Source of the DNA: Pseudomonas azotoformans
Lineage (GTDB): Bacteria > Pseudomonadota > Gammaproteobacteria > Pseudomonadales > Pseudomonadaceae
Reading direction: 5' to 3'
DNA: 64,000 bases
NCBI RefSeq assembly: GCF_001579805.1
Contig: NZ_CP014546.1
Span: 62,001-126,000 of the forward strand
The translations under genes were made by a program, and so were the position numbers. The notes below the pieces were generated by a model. The model was not told the origin of the DNA and searched no databases. It saw only the letters and a list, made by a program, of their open reading frames with translations. Positions 36,036 through 45,921 of the stretch are shown here, piece after piece (within the stretch, counting starts at the first letter, position 1; each line of letters begins with the position of its first letter).

Positions 36036-37811
36036 TTACTCAGCCTTAGGCGTCTCGCGCAGGCGGATGTGCAGTTCGCGCAATGCCTTGGCATCCACCA
36101 CACCTGGCGCCTGGGTCATGACGTCCGCAGCGCTCTGGGTTTTCGGGAAGGCGATCACTTCACGGATCGACTGGGCGCCGGTCATCAGCATCACCAGACG
36201 GTCCAGGCCGAACGCCAGGCCACCGTGCGGCGGTGCGCCGTATTTCAGGGCGTCGAGCAGGAAGCCGAATTTCTCTTCCTGTTCCGCTTCGTTGATGCCC
36301 AACAGGCGGAACACCGCTTGTTGCATCTCTTTACGGTGGATACGGATCGAACCGCCACCCAGCTCAGTGCCGTTGAGCACCATGTCGTAGGCACGGGACA
36401 AAGCGCCTGCCGGGTTGGCTTCCAGCTCAGCCGGCGAGCACTTCGGCGCGGTGAACGGGTGGTGCAAGGCGCTGAAGCTGCCGTCGTCGTTCTCTTCGAA
36501 CATCGGGAAGTCAACGACCCACATCGGGGCCCATTCACAGGTCAGCAGGTTCAGGTCGTGACCCAGCTTGATCCGCAGCGCGCCCAGGGCCTCGCTGACG
36601 ATCTTGGCTTTGTCGGCGCCGAAGAACACGATGTCGCCGTCGACTGCACCGACGCGATCAAGGATCGCGTTCAGGTTGTCCAGCGGGATGTTTTTAACGA
36701 TCGGCGATTGCAGTCCTTCAACACCGTTGGCGCGCTCGTTGACCTTGATGTACGCCAGGCCCTTGGCACCGTAGATGCCGACGAACTTGGTGTAGTCGTC
36801 GATCTGCTTGCGCGGCATGCTCGCGCCGCCAGGCACGCGCAGGGCGGCGATGCGGCACTTAGGGTCGTTGGCCGGGCCGCTGAACACCTTGAAGTCGACT
36901 TCCTTGAGTTGGTCGGCCACGTCCACCAGTTCCAGCGGGTTACGCAGGTCTGGCTTGTCGGAACCGTAGCGGCGCATGGCTTCTTCGAAGGTCATGTGCG
37001 GGAAGTCGCCGAATTCCAGGTCCAGCACTTCCTTGAACAGGTTGCGGATCATCTGCTCGGTCAGGCCCATGATCTCTTTTTCATCGAGGAAGCTGGTCTC
37101 GATGTCGATCTGGGTGAATTCCGGCTGGCGGTCGGCGCGCAGGTCTTCGTCACGGAAGCACTTGGCGATCTGGTAGTAACGGTCGAAGCCGGCCACCATC
37201 AGCAGTTGCTTGAACAGCTGCGGCGACTGCGGCAGGGCGAAGAACGAACCCGCGTGGGTACGGCTCGGCACCAGGTAGTCACGCGCGCCTTCCGGGGTGG
37301 CCCGGGTCAGGATCGGGGTTTCAACGTCTAGGAAGCCGTTTTCGTCGAGGAAGCGGCGGATGCTGGTGGTCATGCGCGAACGCAGGCGCAGCTTCTCGGC
37401 CATTTCCGGACGACGCAGGTCCAGGAAGCGATAGCGCAGGCGGGTTTCTTCGCCGACGTCGGAGTATTCGTTGAGTGGGAACGGCGGGGTTTCCGACTCG
37501 TTCAGCACTTCCAGCTCGTAGCCCAGCACTTCGATGCCGCCGGAGGCCATGTTCTTGTTCACGGCGCCTTCCGGACGCAGGCGAACCTTGCCGGTGATCT
37601 TCACGACGTATTCGCTGCGCACGCGGTCGGCAGCGGCGAAGCTTTCGGCGCGATCCGGGTCGAACACCACCTGGGCCAGACCATCACGATCACGGATGTC
37701 GAGGAAGATCACCCCGCCGTGGTCGCGGCGACGGTGAACCCATCCGCAAAGGGTGATTTCCTGACCTTCCAGGGTCTCGTTCAGTTGGCCGCAATAGTGG
37801 CTGCGCATCAT
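36036..37811 (-). CDS. aspS: Aspartate-tRNA ligase
   Basis: Class II aminoacyl-tRNA synthetase, 591 residues from the first of two adjacent ATGs (37811). N-terminal OB anticodon-binding domain ([21 protein letters not shown]), motif 2 near [20 protein letters not shown], the bacterial GAD insertion, and motif 3 in [14 protein letters not shown]. Pseudomonas enzymes of this kind are non-discriminating and also charge tRNA-Asn; that is family knowledge. Directly downstream of the FmdB-like gene. Confidence 0.97.
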   Translation of the reverse strand: MMRSHYCGQLNETLEGQEITLCGWVHRRRDHGGVIFLDIRDRDGLAQVVFDPDRAESFAAADRVRSEYVVKITGKVRLRPEGAVNKNMASGGIEVLGYELEVLNESETPPFPLNEYSDVGEETRLRYRFLDLRRPEMAEKLRLRSRMTTSIRRFLDENGFLDVETPILTRATPEGARDYLVPSRTHAGSFFALPQSPQLFKQLLMVAGFDRYYQIAKCFRDEDLRADRQPEFTQIDIETSFLDEKEIMGLTEQMIRNLFKEVLDLEFGDFPHMTFEEAMRRYGSDKPDLRNPLELVDVADQLKEVDFKVFSGPANDPKCRIAALRVPGGASMPRKQIDDYTKFVGIYGAKGLAYIKVNERANGVEGLQSPIVKNIPLDNLNAILDRVGAVDGDIVFFGADKAKIVSEALGALRIKLGHDLNLLTCEWAPMWVVDFPMFEENDDGSFSALHHPFTAPKCSPAELEANPAGALSRAYDMVLNGTELGGGSIRIHRKEMQQAVFRLLGINEAEQEEKFGFLLDALKYGAPPHGGLAFGLDRLVMLMTGAQSIREVIAFPKTQSAADVMTQAPGVVDAKALRELHIRLRETPKAE

Positions 37812-37918
37812 GGTCGTGGTTTCACTTCTCGTAATTCGTAATTCGGTGGAGGCTTGCCTCGTCACCGTACATTAAAGCAGGGGACGGATAATGCAGGAGC
37901 CTGCGCGTAGAGTTCAAC

Positions 37919-38140
37919 TCAGTCTGCTTTGTCGCCGCCCGCCAGATTCTTCTTCGAGCCGGTCTTGAAGTCGGTCTCGTACCAGCCGCTGCCGCTCAGG
38001 CGGAAGCCTGGCATGGACAACATTTTCTTGAGCTCCGGCGCTTGGCAGGCCGGGCAATCGACCAGCGGCGCGGCGCTGATCTTCTGAATGGCTTCCAACT
38101 GATGACCACAGGAAGCACATTGATAGTCGTACATGGGCAT
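37919..38140 (-). CDS. FmdB family zinc ribbon protein
   Basis: A 73-residue protein with two CxxC pairs, CASCGHQLE and CPACQAPEL, forming a zinc ribbon, and the family start MPMYDYQC. The Gly/Ser-rich tail (GFRLSGSGWYETDFK) is typical. It precedes aspS by about 100 nt in the same direction, an arrangement common in Pseudomonas. Function unproven; perhaps regulatory. Confidence 0.92.
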   Translation of the reverse strand: MPMYDYQCASCGHQLEAIQKISAAPLVDCPACQAPELKKMLSMPGFRLSGSGWYETDFKTGSKKNLAGGDKAD

Positions 38141-38308
38141 GGCGATGTCTCGGCGATCAGAACGTTACTGCGCCACGCCTGCTCCGGAACAACCCCGGCA
38201 CGCGCAGCAAAGCGCGGGATTATATCTGGTAAATCGAGGCAGCGCAGCCGGCTTTCTGCCCCGGGGCCTTGCCCGCCTCAAAGGAAGGCTAACCCCGAAG
38301 CCCGGTGG

Positions 38309-38641
38309 CTAAGAAGGTTGAACACGCTCTTTCAAGGCGTGAACCACACACACCACCCTGACCAACCCACTGAAGTTCTTCACCCCGCCATGACGCAAGT
38401 GCACTTCCCGATCCACATAGGACAGCAACGCACTGACCGAACAGGCGTTGATCCTGGCAATTTCCGTGAGGATATTCCAATAGATCTGCTCCAGCCGCAG
38501 GCACGTGGAAAACCCGTTGAGCCTTACCGACCGGGACAATGGCTTGGCCAGCCCCATGTCGAACCCTTTTACAAAGGGGTCGACCTTTATTTTATGAAAA
38601 CCACCGGTCTCCATGATTCCATTACCCACTCCACGTGACAT
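38309..38641 (-). CDS. Ribbon-helix-helix domain protein (RHH_4 type)
   Basis: A 110-residue protein whose middle, SVRLNGFSTCLRLEQIYWNI and LTEIARINACSVSALLSYVD, matches the RHH_4 pattern (Leu-Arg-Leu-Glu, Trp, then an EIA...S...L helix), followed by NFSGLVRVVCVVHAL. Probably a small DNA-binding regulator. Starts at 38641 or 38614 (METGGF) are both possible. No clear operon partner. Confidence 0.75.
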   Translation of the reverse strand: MSRGVGNGIMETGGFHKIKVDPFVKGFDMGLAKPLSRSVRLNGFSTCLRLEQIYWNILTEIARINACSVSALLSYVDREVHLRHGGVKNFSGLVRVVCVVHALKERVQPS

Positions 38642-38821
38642 ACACCTGACACTCCATTGCCAAACAGCCGCCCATGGGATGTCCCATTAGGCAATGGCCT
38701 TATAAAACCGCAGGCAGAGTGCAGCAGCCAGAAGACGCGACGTTGATAGGCGTAGGACAACGCCAGGAAATGCGCGGAAACAAGCGAGCGGCGCCGGGAA
38801 GACGCCGCCAAGGGTAGTTGT

Positions 38822-39295
38822 TTACTTATTTTCGAGCAGGGAACGCAGCATCCACGCGGTTTTCTCGTGAACCTGCATGCGCTGGGTCAACAGGTCGGCC
38901 GTCGGCTCATCGCTGACCTTGTCGAGCAGTGGGAAGATGCCGCGCGCGGTGCGCGTGACCGCTTCCTGACCTTCTACCAGTTGCTTGATCATGTCTTCAG
39001 CATTCGGCACGCCTTCTTCTTCCTTGATGGAAGAAAGACGCGCGTAGACCGAGTAGGCACCCGGCGCCGGGAAACCCAATGCACGGATACGCTCGGCAAT
39101 GGAGTCCACCGCCAGCGCCAGCTCGTTGTATTGCTCTTCGAACATCAGGTGCAACGTGCGGAACATAGGGCCCGTGACGTTCCAATGGAAGTTGTGGGTC
39201 TTCAGGTACAGTACATAGGTATCGGAAAGCAGTCGCGAAAGCCCGTCGACGATGGATTTACGATCTTCTTCACTGATACCGATATCGATTGCCAT
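38822..39295 (-). CDS. Dps-like ferritin-family DNA protection protein
   Basis: A 157-residue four-helix-bundle protein. The ferroxidase ligands of Dps are in [20 protein letters not shown] (His) and [19 protein letters not shown] (Asp, Glu). Dps proteins store iron with hydrogen peroxide and protect DNA. The start at 39295 has AAGGGG upstream. Homologous to the gene at the same position next to the cold-shock gene in P. aeruginosa. Confidence 0.92.
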   Translation of the reverse strand: MAIDIGISEEDRKSIVDGLSRLLSDTYVLYLKTHNFHWNVTGPMFRTLHLMFEEQYNELALAVDSIAERIRALGFPAPGAYSVYARLSSIKEEEGVPNAEDMIKQLVEGQEAVTRTARGIFPLLDKVSDEPTADLLTQRMQVHEKTAWMLRSLLENK

Positions 39296-39710
39296 GTTTA
39301 TCCCCTTCAATTGACAAGCATTCATTGATCAGGTGCAGGTCCACTCTAGCAAGTGTGCCGGTGATGCGCAGCCCGGCGCGGCAATTCGCCCCGCCCCGGC
39401 CGGTGAAAACGACACAGTCTAAGCCTTGGGCCCATGTAGGAAATCTCCCAGAAGGCCGCTTGAAAAGCCCGCACGTGTCTAGGACAAGCGTTTGACGCAG
39501 AAATGCCGTCGCCCTTGCAACACCTCGAAATGCTTGATTTGAGTAGGCACAGCCTTTGCTGTTAAATAGGCGGCGTGTCGTCGCCGTTACTTTCTGCGGC
39601 AGCGGCATAGGCTGATACCCCGCGCACGTGCCCAACGCCTCCCATTGTTCAGAAGCGAACCGTGCCAGTCAGCTCTTCCTTGTGATCCGTCTTAACGTGA
39701 GTTAATCAAA
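39296..39710. other. Divergent gap between Dps-like and cold-shock genes
   Basis: No gene seen. It must hold promoters in both directions and a possibly structured leader for the cold-shock gene; I cannot place them with confidence. Confidence 0.4.
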
Positions 39711-40313
39711 ATGTTGAAAATCGTCCACCTGCTAACGGGCGTTGCAGCTTTGCTGCTGTCCTTTATCCCGACCCTGCAGCCTGAAAGCCTGCCGTATCTG
39801 GAACAACACGACGCTCTGTACCTGGCCTTGTTCGGCCTTCTTAACCTGACGCTGGCACCGGTGATCCCTTACTGGAACAAAGGCACGCGTCATCAACTGC
39901 AAAACCTGGTCAGCGCGCTGTTGGTACTGACTGTTGTCGTACAAACCCTCACCCTCCTGGCCCCCATGCCTGAAGTCGGCGGCCACCCGGCCATCCTGCT
40001 CAGCCTGGTGATTGCTGTGGTCGCCATTGTTCTTCACCTGGCCATCAGCTTCTACCGCTCGTCCCCTGCGGCCTCGTCGCAAACCTACGACATGACCAAT
40101 CGGGATACCGGTACCGTCAAGTGGTTCAACACCTCCAAAGGCTTCGGCTTTATTTCCCGTGATTCGGGCGACGATATCTTCGTCCACTTCCGGGCCATTC
40201 GCGGCGAAGGCCATCGCGTTCTGGTGGAAGGCCAGCGCGTGGAATTCTCCGTTATGAATCGCGACAAAGGCCTGCAGGCCGAAGACGTGATCGCTGCACT
40301 GCCGCGTCGCTGA
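39711..40313 (+). CDS. Cold-shock domain protein with four membrane segments
   Basis: A 200-residue protein joining an N-terminal membrane region to a C-terminal cold-shock domain. Hydrophobic segments: [56 protein letters not shown] and [19 protein letters not shown]. The cold-shock domain begins [19 protein letters not shown] (about residue 133) and has both RNA-binding motifs, KGFGFI and DIFVHF. The probable role is binding RNA or single-stranded DNA at the inner membrane. A homologue is known at this place in P. aeruginosa, so the fusion is not unique to this strain. Confidence 0.93.
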   Translation: MLKIVHLLTGVAALLLSFIPTLQPESLPYLEQHDALYLALFGLLNLTLAPVIPYWNKGTRHQLQNLVSALLVLTVVVQTLTLLAPMPEVGGHPAILLSLVIAVVAIVLHLAISFYRSSPAASSQTYDMTNRDTGTVKWFNTSKGFGFISRDSGDDIFVHFRAIRGEGHRVLVEGQRVEFSVMNRDKGLQAEDVIAALPRR

Positions 40314-40329
40314 TACCCGCCTTCGCAGC

Positions 40330-40371
40330 AAAAAAAACCGCGACCCAGCCTGGCTGGATCGCGGTTTTTTT
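40330..40371. terminator. Bidirectional terminator between cold-shock gene and slyX
   Basis: Long stem with AAACCGCGA/TCGCGGTTT outside and CCAGC/GCTGG inside, A run on the left and T run on the right, serving the two convergent genes. Confidence 0.9.
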
Positions 40372-40382
40372 ATGCGCGCCTA

Positions 40383-40589
40383 TTAATAGTGAGGCGGCGG
40401 CGCTTCTTCTTCAGACGTTTCGAACTGACCGCCCATTTCTTCCTGGCGCTTGAGCAGCGCGGTCATCTGCAGTTGCAGGCGCTCGACGGCGCGCTGCTGG
40501 GTGACGAGGATGTCATTGAGGGTCTCGATGGTGTCGTCCTGGAAGGCCAGGCGGCTTTCCAGATCGTTGACGCGGTCTTGCAAATCCAT
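40383..40589 (-). CDS. slyX: SlyX family protein
   Basis: A 68-residue coiled-coil protein ([20 protein letters not shown]) ending in the family PPHY (here APPPHY). Function unknown. It follows the HIT gene by 3 nt in one transcript. Confidence 0.93.
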   Translation of the reverse strand: MDLQDRVNDLESRLAFQDDTIETLNDILVTQQRAVERLQLQMTALLKRQEEMGGQFETSEEEAPPPHY

Positions 40590-40592
40590 GAT

Positions 40593-41018
40593 TCAGCCCT
40601 GGGTAAAGACGAAGTCGGCGGGCAACAGCCCGCGCAGGCGAGCACGAATGGCTGCCACGTGTTCATCGGTATAAGGCTGCGCGGGGTGTTTGCCCCATAC
40701 CGGCGCAGGCCAGGCGGCATCATCACGTTTGCGCACGATCACATGCACGTGCAACTGGCTGACCACGTTGCCCAGGGCGCCGATGTTCATTTTGTCGGCG
40801 GACAAGCCTTCATTCAGCAACTGGGCCAAGGCGGTGGTTTCTTGCCACAGGCGCTGCTGGTCGACGACATCCAGTTGAAACACTTCGCTGATACCGTTGA
40901 TACGCGGTACCAGGATGAACCAGGGGTAGTTCGAGTCATTGGACAGCAGCAGGCGGCACAGGGGGAAATCCCCGATGACCAGTGTGTCTTGTTGAAGGCG
41001 TTGGTCTAAAGCGAACAC
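40593..41018 (-). CDS. HIT family hydrolase
   Basis: A 141-residue protein with the histidine triad HVHVIVRK (residues 96 on) and a C-terminal Trp-rich segment (PAPVWGKHPAQPY). HIT proteins hydrolyse nucleotide-phosphate bonds. The GTG at 41018 with GGAG upstream gives the family N terminus VFALDQRLQQDTLVIGDFPL; the frame extending to 41168 is not coding-like. Confidence 0.92.
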   Translation of the reverse strand: MFALDQRLQQDTLVIGDFPLCRLLLSNDSNYPWFILVPRINGISEVFQLDVVDQQRLWQETTALAQLLNEGLSADKMNIGALGNVVSQLHVHVIVRKRDDAAWPAPVWGKHPAQPYTDEHVAAIRARLRGLLPADFVFTQG

Positions 41019-41891
41019 CGCAGGCACTCCGTTCGGCAGGTCAGGTTCAAGGCGCCCAGCATACCTGCGAATCGCTATTGCTTCACGTCGGCCAATACGC
41101 GCCCAGGCAAGGCGTGACGAAAAAAAGTGCACCATTTCGAGCCAAACGGATTTTTCGACTACGCTCAATGACCAATCCTTCAGTGATTAGCTAAGCGCTG
41201 ATCAAAACATTGCGACGAGAACCGCGATGCAGAGGCCTCACAAAGCAAGGCATTGAGCCATCACCGAAACACTGAGGCATCAGACGGCATGCACCAAAAT
41301 GACCCAATCGCGCCTCAAAGAGATCCGCCGATTACCCACTGACCGGGGTGAACGGGTAACGTTTTTCCCAGATACAGGATTTATGCACCCCAACACAGGC
41401 ACAGAGCCCGGGCGTCAAGGCCAAACCAATCGGCGTAAAAACCCCGTGCTTATGCGGTTTTCACGAGGCAGTAACGTTTTTCACGAAAAAATGACATTCG
41501 ATTTACGGTTTGGGCACGCTTGCTGCATTCATCCCTCTATCGTCGGCAACGGCACCGGAAGGGAAGCAGGTGTTTCGCGATGAAAAACAGCAGCGGTTCA
41601 ATGCACGCCAAGGAAGATTTCAAACTTGGAAAGTAACGTTTTTTGCGTTCTTTTAACGGTCTGGAAACAGCATTGAAGTTGTCAGCCTCGTTACAGTGAG
41701 GCTGTGAATTTGCGACATGGATATAGCAATCTACGACAAGCTCGTAAAGAAGCTGAAAGGAAAGTTGGGCAAGTATCGCCAATATTGTCAGCGTGATATA
41801 ACTTTGCGCCGACACAAAAAGAAAGAGCCGCCCAGACAAAAATATAGGTGGGACGGCAGTACTCTTCCTAAAACCAAAGGAGCAAATCACG
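41019..41891. other. Long gap and 5' leader before the OprD-type porin gene
   Basis: No gene seen in 873 nt; open frames at 41299-41583 and 41537-42052 lack coding character. GTAACGTTTTT occurs three times (from 41356, 41471 and 41633), suggesting regulator sites. The 3' part is AT-rich and ends with AAAGGAG before the porin start. Confidence 0.5.
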
Positions 41892-43190
41892 ATGCGCGTG
41901 ATGAAGTGGAGCATGATCGCCCTGGCTGTTTCAGCAGGCACTACGCAGTTCGCAATGGCGTCCGCCCAAAGCGATTCCAAAGGCTTTGTTGAAGACAGCA
42001 CTTTCAGCATTAACACTCGCGCCCTGTACTTCAGCCGCGACTTCCGTAACAACCCGTCGGGCCCGGACTCTCAGAGCCGTGCCGAAGAATCCGGCCTGGG
42101 CTTCAACGCCCTGTACTCTTCGGGCTTCACCCAAGGCACCATCGGTGTCGGTGTTGACGTGATCGGCCTGCTGGGCGTCAAGCTCGACAGCGGCAAAGGC
42201 CGTGCTGGCACTGGTCTGTTCCCAACCGGTTCCGATGGTCGCTCGCAAGACGACTACTCCAAAGGCGGCGGCGCGGTTAAATTCCGTATCTCCGATACTG
42301 TGCTGAAAATTGGTGACCAATACACCACAGCTCCAGTATTCGCTTCAGACGACAGCCGTTTGCTGCCAGAGCTGCCGCAAGGTATCTCGATCACCAGCAG
42401 CGAGATCAAGGGCCTGAAGCTTGAAGGCGGTCACTTCACTTCCAGCGTCGCGCAAAACCAGACCTACCATGACAGCCTGGGCCTGACCAAAACCGACTTC
42501 GTCGGTGGTGTCTACTCCTTCACTCCTGAGTTCACCGGTAGCCTGTACTACGCGAAAACTGAAGATTATTTCCGTAAGTACTACAGCAACCTGAACTGGA
42601 CCCACGCGATCAGCGACGACCAGTCGTTTGCCTTGGACTTCAACATCTACGACACCAAGAGCGAAGGCGAAGGCCTGCAACGTGCTTCCAAAGACAGCGC
42701 TCTGCCGTTCGCAGAACGTACCAAGCTCGATAACCGTGCGTTCAGCTTGCAGGGTGCGTACACCATCGGTGCACACACCTTCACCCTGGCAGCCCAGAAA
42801 GTTACCGGCGACGGCGACTACGGCTACGGCGTAGACGGCGGCGGCACGGTGTTCCTGGCCAACTCCATCGCCCGTTCCGACTTCAACGCCGAGGGCGAGA
42901 AGTCCTACCAGGCGCGTTACGACATCAACATGGCAACCTTTGGCATTCCTGGCCTGAGCTTCATGACTCGTTACGTGACCGGTAGCGGCGCCAACACCGC
43001 CACCACCTCGAACGGCAAAGAGTGGGAACGCGACATCGAAGCCAAATACGTGATCCAGAGCGGCCCAGCCAAAGACCTGAGCCTGCGTGTACGTCAAGCG
43101 ACCTATCGTTCGTCTGATGGCGTGTACTACGGTTCGTCGTCGATCGACGAACTGCGTCTGATCGCGCAATACCCGCTGAACATCCTGTAA
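41892..43190 (+). CDS. OprD family outer-membrane porin
   Basis: A 432-residue outer-membrane channel of the OprD family, specific for small solutes such as amino acids or carboxylates. Signal peptide MKWSMIALAVSAGTTQFAMA; mature start GFVEDSTFSINTRALYFSRDF is characteristic; alternating beta strands continue to the C-terminal LRLIAQYPLNIL. AAAGGAG lies 9 nt before the ATG. The preferred substrate cannot be told from sequence by eye. The unusually long leader suggests elaborate regulation. Confidence 0.94.
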   Translation: MRVMKWSMIALAVSAGTTQFAMASAQSDSKGFVEDSTFSINTRALYFSRDFRNNPSGPDSQSRAEESGLGFNALYSSGFTQGTIGVGVDVIGLLGVKLDSGKGRAGTGLFPTGSDGRSQDDYSKGGGAVKFRISDTVLKIGDQYTTAPVFASDDSRLLPELPQGISITSSEIKGLKLEGGHFTSSVAQNQTYHDSLGLTKTDFVGGVYSFTPEFTGSLYYAKTEDYFRKYYSNLNWTHAISDDQSFALDFNIYDTKSEGEGLQRASKDSALPFAERTKLDNRAFSLQGAYTIGAHTFTLAAQKVTGDGDYGYGVDGGGTVFLANSIARSDFNAEGEKSYQARYDINMATFGIPGLSFMTRYVTGSGANTATTSNGKEWERDIEAKYVIQSGPAKDLSLRVRQATYRSSDGVYYGSSSIDELRLIAQYPLNIL

Positions 43191-43235
43191 TTGACAGTTT
43201 TATTACAGCGATGACTTAAGGCTTTCGCCTTAAAC

Positions 43236-43275
43236 AAAAAGCCGCTCTCTTGTTTAACAAGGGAGCGGCTTTTTT
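43236..43275 (+). terminator. Terminator of the porin gene
   Basis: Stem AAAAAGCCGCTC/GAGCGGCTTTTT with a T run. A smaller hairpin (TTAAGGC/GCCTTAA, 43216-43232) precedes it. Confidence 0.9.
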
Positions 43276-43382
43276 ATGGCTTTAATGTTTCAGCAACAAA
43301 ATAACTAGCAAGCTAACTAACGACATTATCACCGGCGGCTTGAACCTGACCTAACGGCCAAGTTCAAGGCAGTTAATTGCCA

Positions 43383-44225
43383 TTACTTGGCAGCTGTTTC
43401 CTGCATCACGCGAATAACCCGCTGTGGAAACGGAATATCAATCCCCGCCGCTTTCAAACGATCCCGTGCAAGTTCGTTCAACATGAACACTACGTCCCAA
43501 TAATCCGCAGTCTTGGTCCAGCAACGCAGGGAAACAGTGATCGAACTGTCACCCAAGGTCGACACCACTGCAACAGCCGCCGGGTCTGCCAGTACACGCG
43601 GGTCTTTGGCCAGTTCCAGCAACACTTCACGGGCTTTCTGCAGGTCAGCTTCATAGTCGACACCCACGTCAAACACCACCTTGCGGGTCGGCTGACGGTT
43701 GGTGTTGGTGATGAGGCCGTTGGACAAGCTGCCGTTGGGGATGATCACGGTCTTGTTGTCACCGGTACGCAGCACGGTGTGGAAGATCTGGATGCTGTCG
43801 ACGGTGCCGGAAGTGCCCTGGGCTTCGATCCAGTCACCAATGCGGAACGGACGGAACAACAGAATCAGCACGCCGCCAGCGAAGTTCGCCAGGCTGCCTT
43901 GCAATGCCAGGCCAATGGCCAGGGTAGCGGCACCGATCGCGGCCACGAACGAAGTGGTGGCGACGCCGATCATCGAGGCCACGTTGACCACCAGCATGAC
44001 CTTGAGCGCAATGTTCGCCAGGCTGGTGATGAAGTGTTGCAGCGCCAAGTCGGCATTGCGCAATGCCAACAAACGCCCCACTCGGTGGGTCAACACGTTG
44101 ATCAGCCACCAACCGATGGCCAGGGTGAGCACCGCCAGCAAAAAACGGCTGCCGTATTCCATGATCATCGGGATCCACGACTCTGAGGTCTTGATCAGGT
44201 GATCCACTTCAGCATTCAAATCCAT
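43383..44225 (-). CDS. mscS: Small-conductance mechanosensitive channel, MscS family
   Basis: A 280-residue inner-membrane channel that opens under membrane tension. Three membrane helices; the pore-lining third helix is GAATLAIGLALQGSLANFAG (about 105-124), followed by the family segment LLFRPFRIGDWIEAQG and the cytoplasmic beta/alpha domain. Standard length. Confidence 0.95.
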   Translation of the reverse strand: MDLNAEVDHLIKTSESWIPMIMEYGSRFLLAVLTLAIGWWLINVLTHRVGRLLALRNADLALQHFITSLANIALKVMLVVNVASMIGVATTSFVAAIGAATLAIGLALQGSLANFAGGVLILLFRPFRIGDWIEAQGTSGTVDSIQIFHTVLRTGDNKTVIIPNGSLSNGLITNTNRQPTRKVVFDVGVDYEADLQKAREVLLELAKDPRVLADPAAVAVVSTLGDSSITVSLRCWTKTADYWDVVFMLNELARDRLKAAGIDIPFPQRVIRVMQETAAK

Positions 44226-44348
44226 CTACATTCTCCTGTTTACCGGATGTTTGGCCATAAATGCAATTGAGCCCCGTAGGGCTCAATCGTCGGCGCAGGT
44301 TCTGGGGCGTGGGACGTCAAAAACGCCCACAGGTTCCCCAAAGTGCCA

Positions 44349-44834
44349 TCAGTCGCGGAAGTTATTGAACTGCAGCGGCATGTCGAAGGTCTTGGCGCGC
44401 AGGGCCGCGATGGCCTCTTGCAGGTCGTCACGCTTTTTGCCAGTGACGCGAACCTGCTCACCCTGGATCGCGGCCTGGACTTTCAGCTTGGCGTCCTTGA
44501 TGTGAGCAACGATCTTCTTCGCCAGCTCCTTGTCGATGCCTTCCTTGAGGACGGCTTCTTGCTTCATCAACTTGCCGGAGGCGTAGGCGTCCTTGATCTC
44601 AAGGCATTGCGCGTCGATCTTGCGCTTGACCAGCGACAGCTTGAGGATCTCGATCATCGCTTCCAGCTGGAAATCGGCTTCAGCGGTCAGGTTGACGGTC
44701 AGCTCTTTTTCCTTGAATTCGAAGCTGCCCTTGCCTTTCAAGTCATAGCGACGGTCCAGTTCCTTGACGGCGTTCTCGACGGCGTTGGTGACTTCGTGTT
44801 TGTCCAGTTCGGATACCACGTCGAACGAAGGCAT
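44349..44834 (-). CDS. YajQ family cyclic-di-GMP-binding protein
   Basis: A 161-residue protein with the family start [20 protein letters not shown] and a two-domain ferredoxin-like fold ([20 protein letters not shown] near the end). YajQ relatives bind nucleotides, including cyclic-di-GMP in Xanthomonas and Pseudomonas, and influence virulence and phage transcription. Monocistronic here. Confidence 0.94.
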   Translation of the reverse strand: MPSFDVVSELDKHEVTNAVENAVKELDRRYDLKGKGSFEFKEKELTVNLTAEADFQLEAMIEILKLSLVKRKIDAQCLEIKDAYASGKLMKQEAVLKEGIDKELAKKIVAHIKDAKLKVQAAIQGEQVRVTGKKRDDLQEAIAALRAKTFDMPLQFNNFRD

Positions 44835-44852
44835 GTCATTTCTCCAATATAA

Positions 44853-45875
<1,023 letters not shown>

Positions 45876-45921
45876 GGCACGCGCTACCCTGCCCGCCCGT
45901 CTATCACCTGGGAAAACCCTG

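Noticed and set aside
41299-41583. 94-codon open frame in the porin leader
   Set aside because: No ribosome site, unlike codon use, and it contains two of the repeated 11-mers; more likely non-coding.
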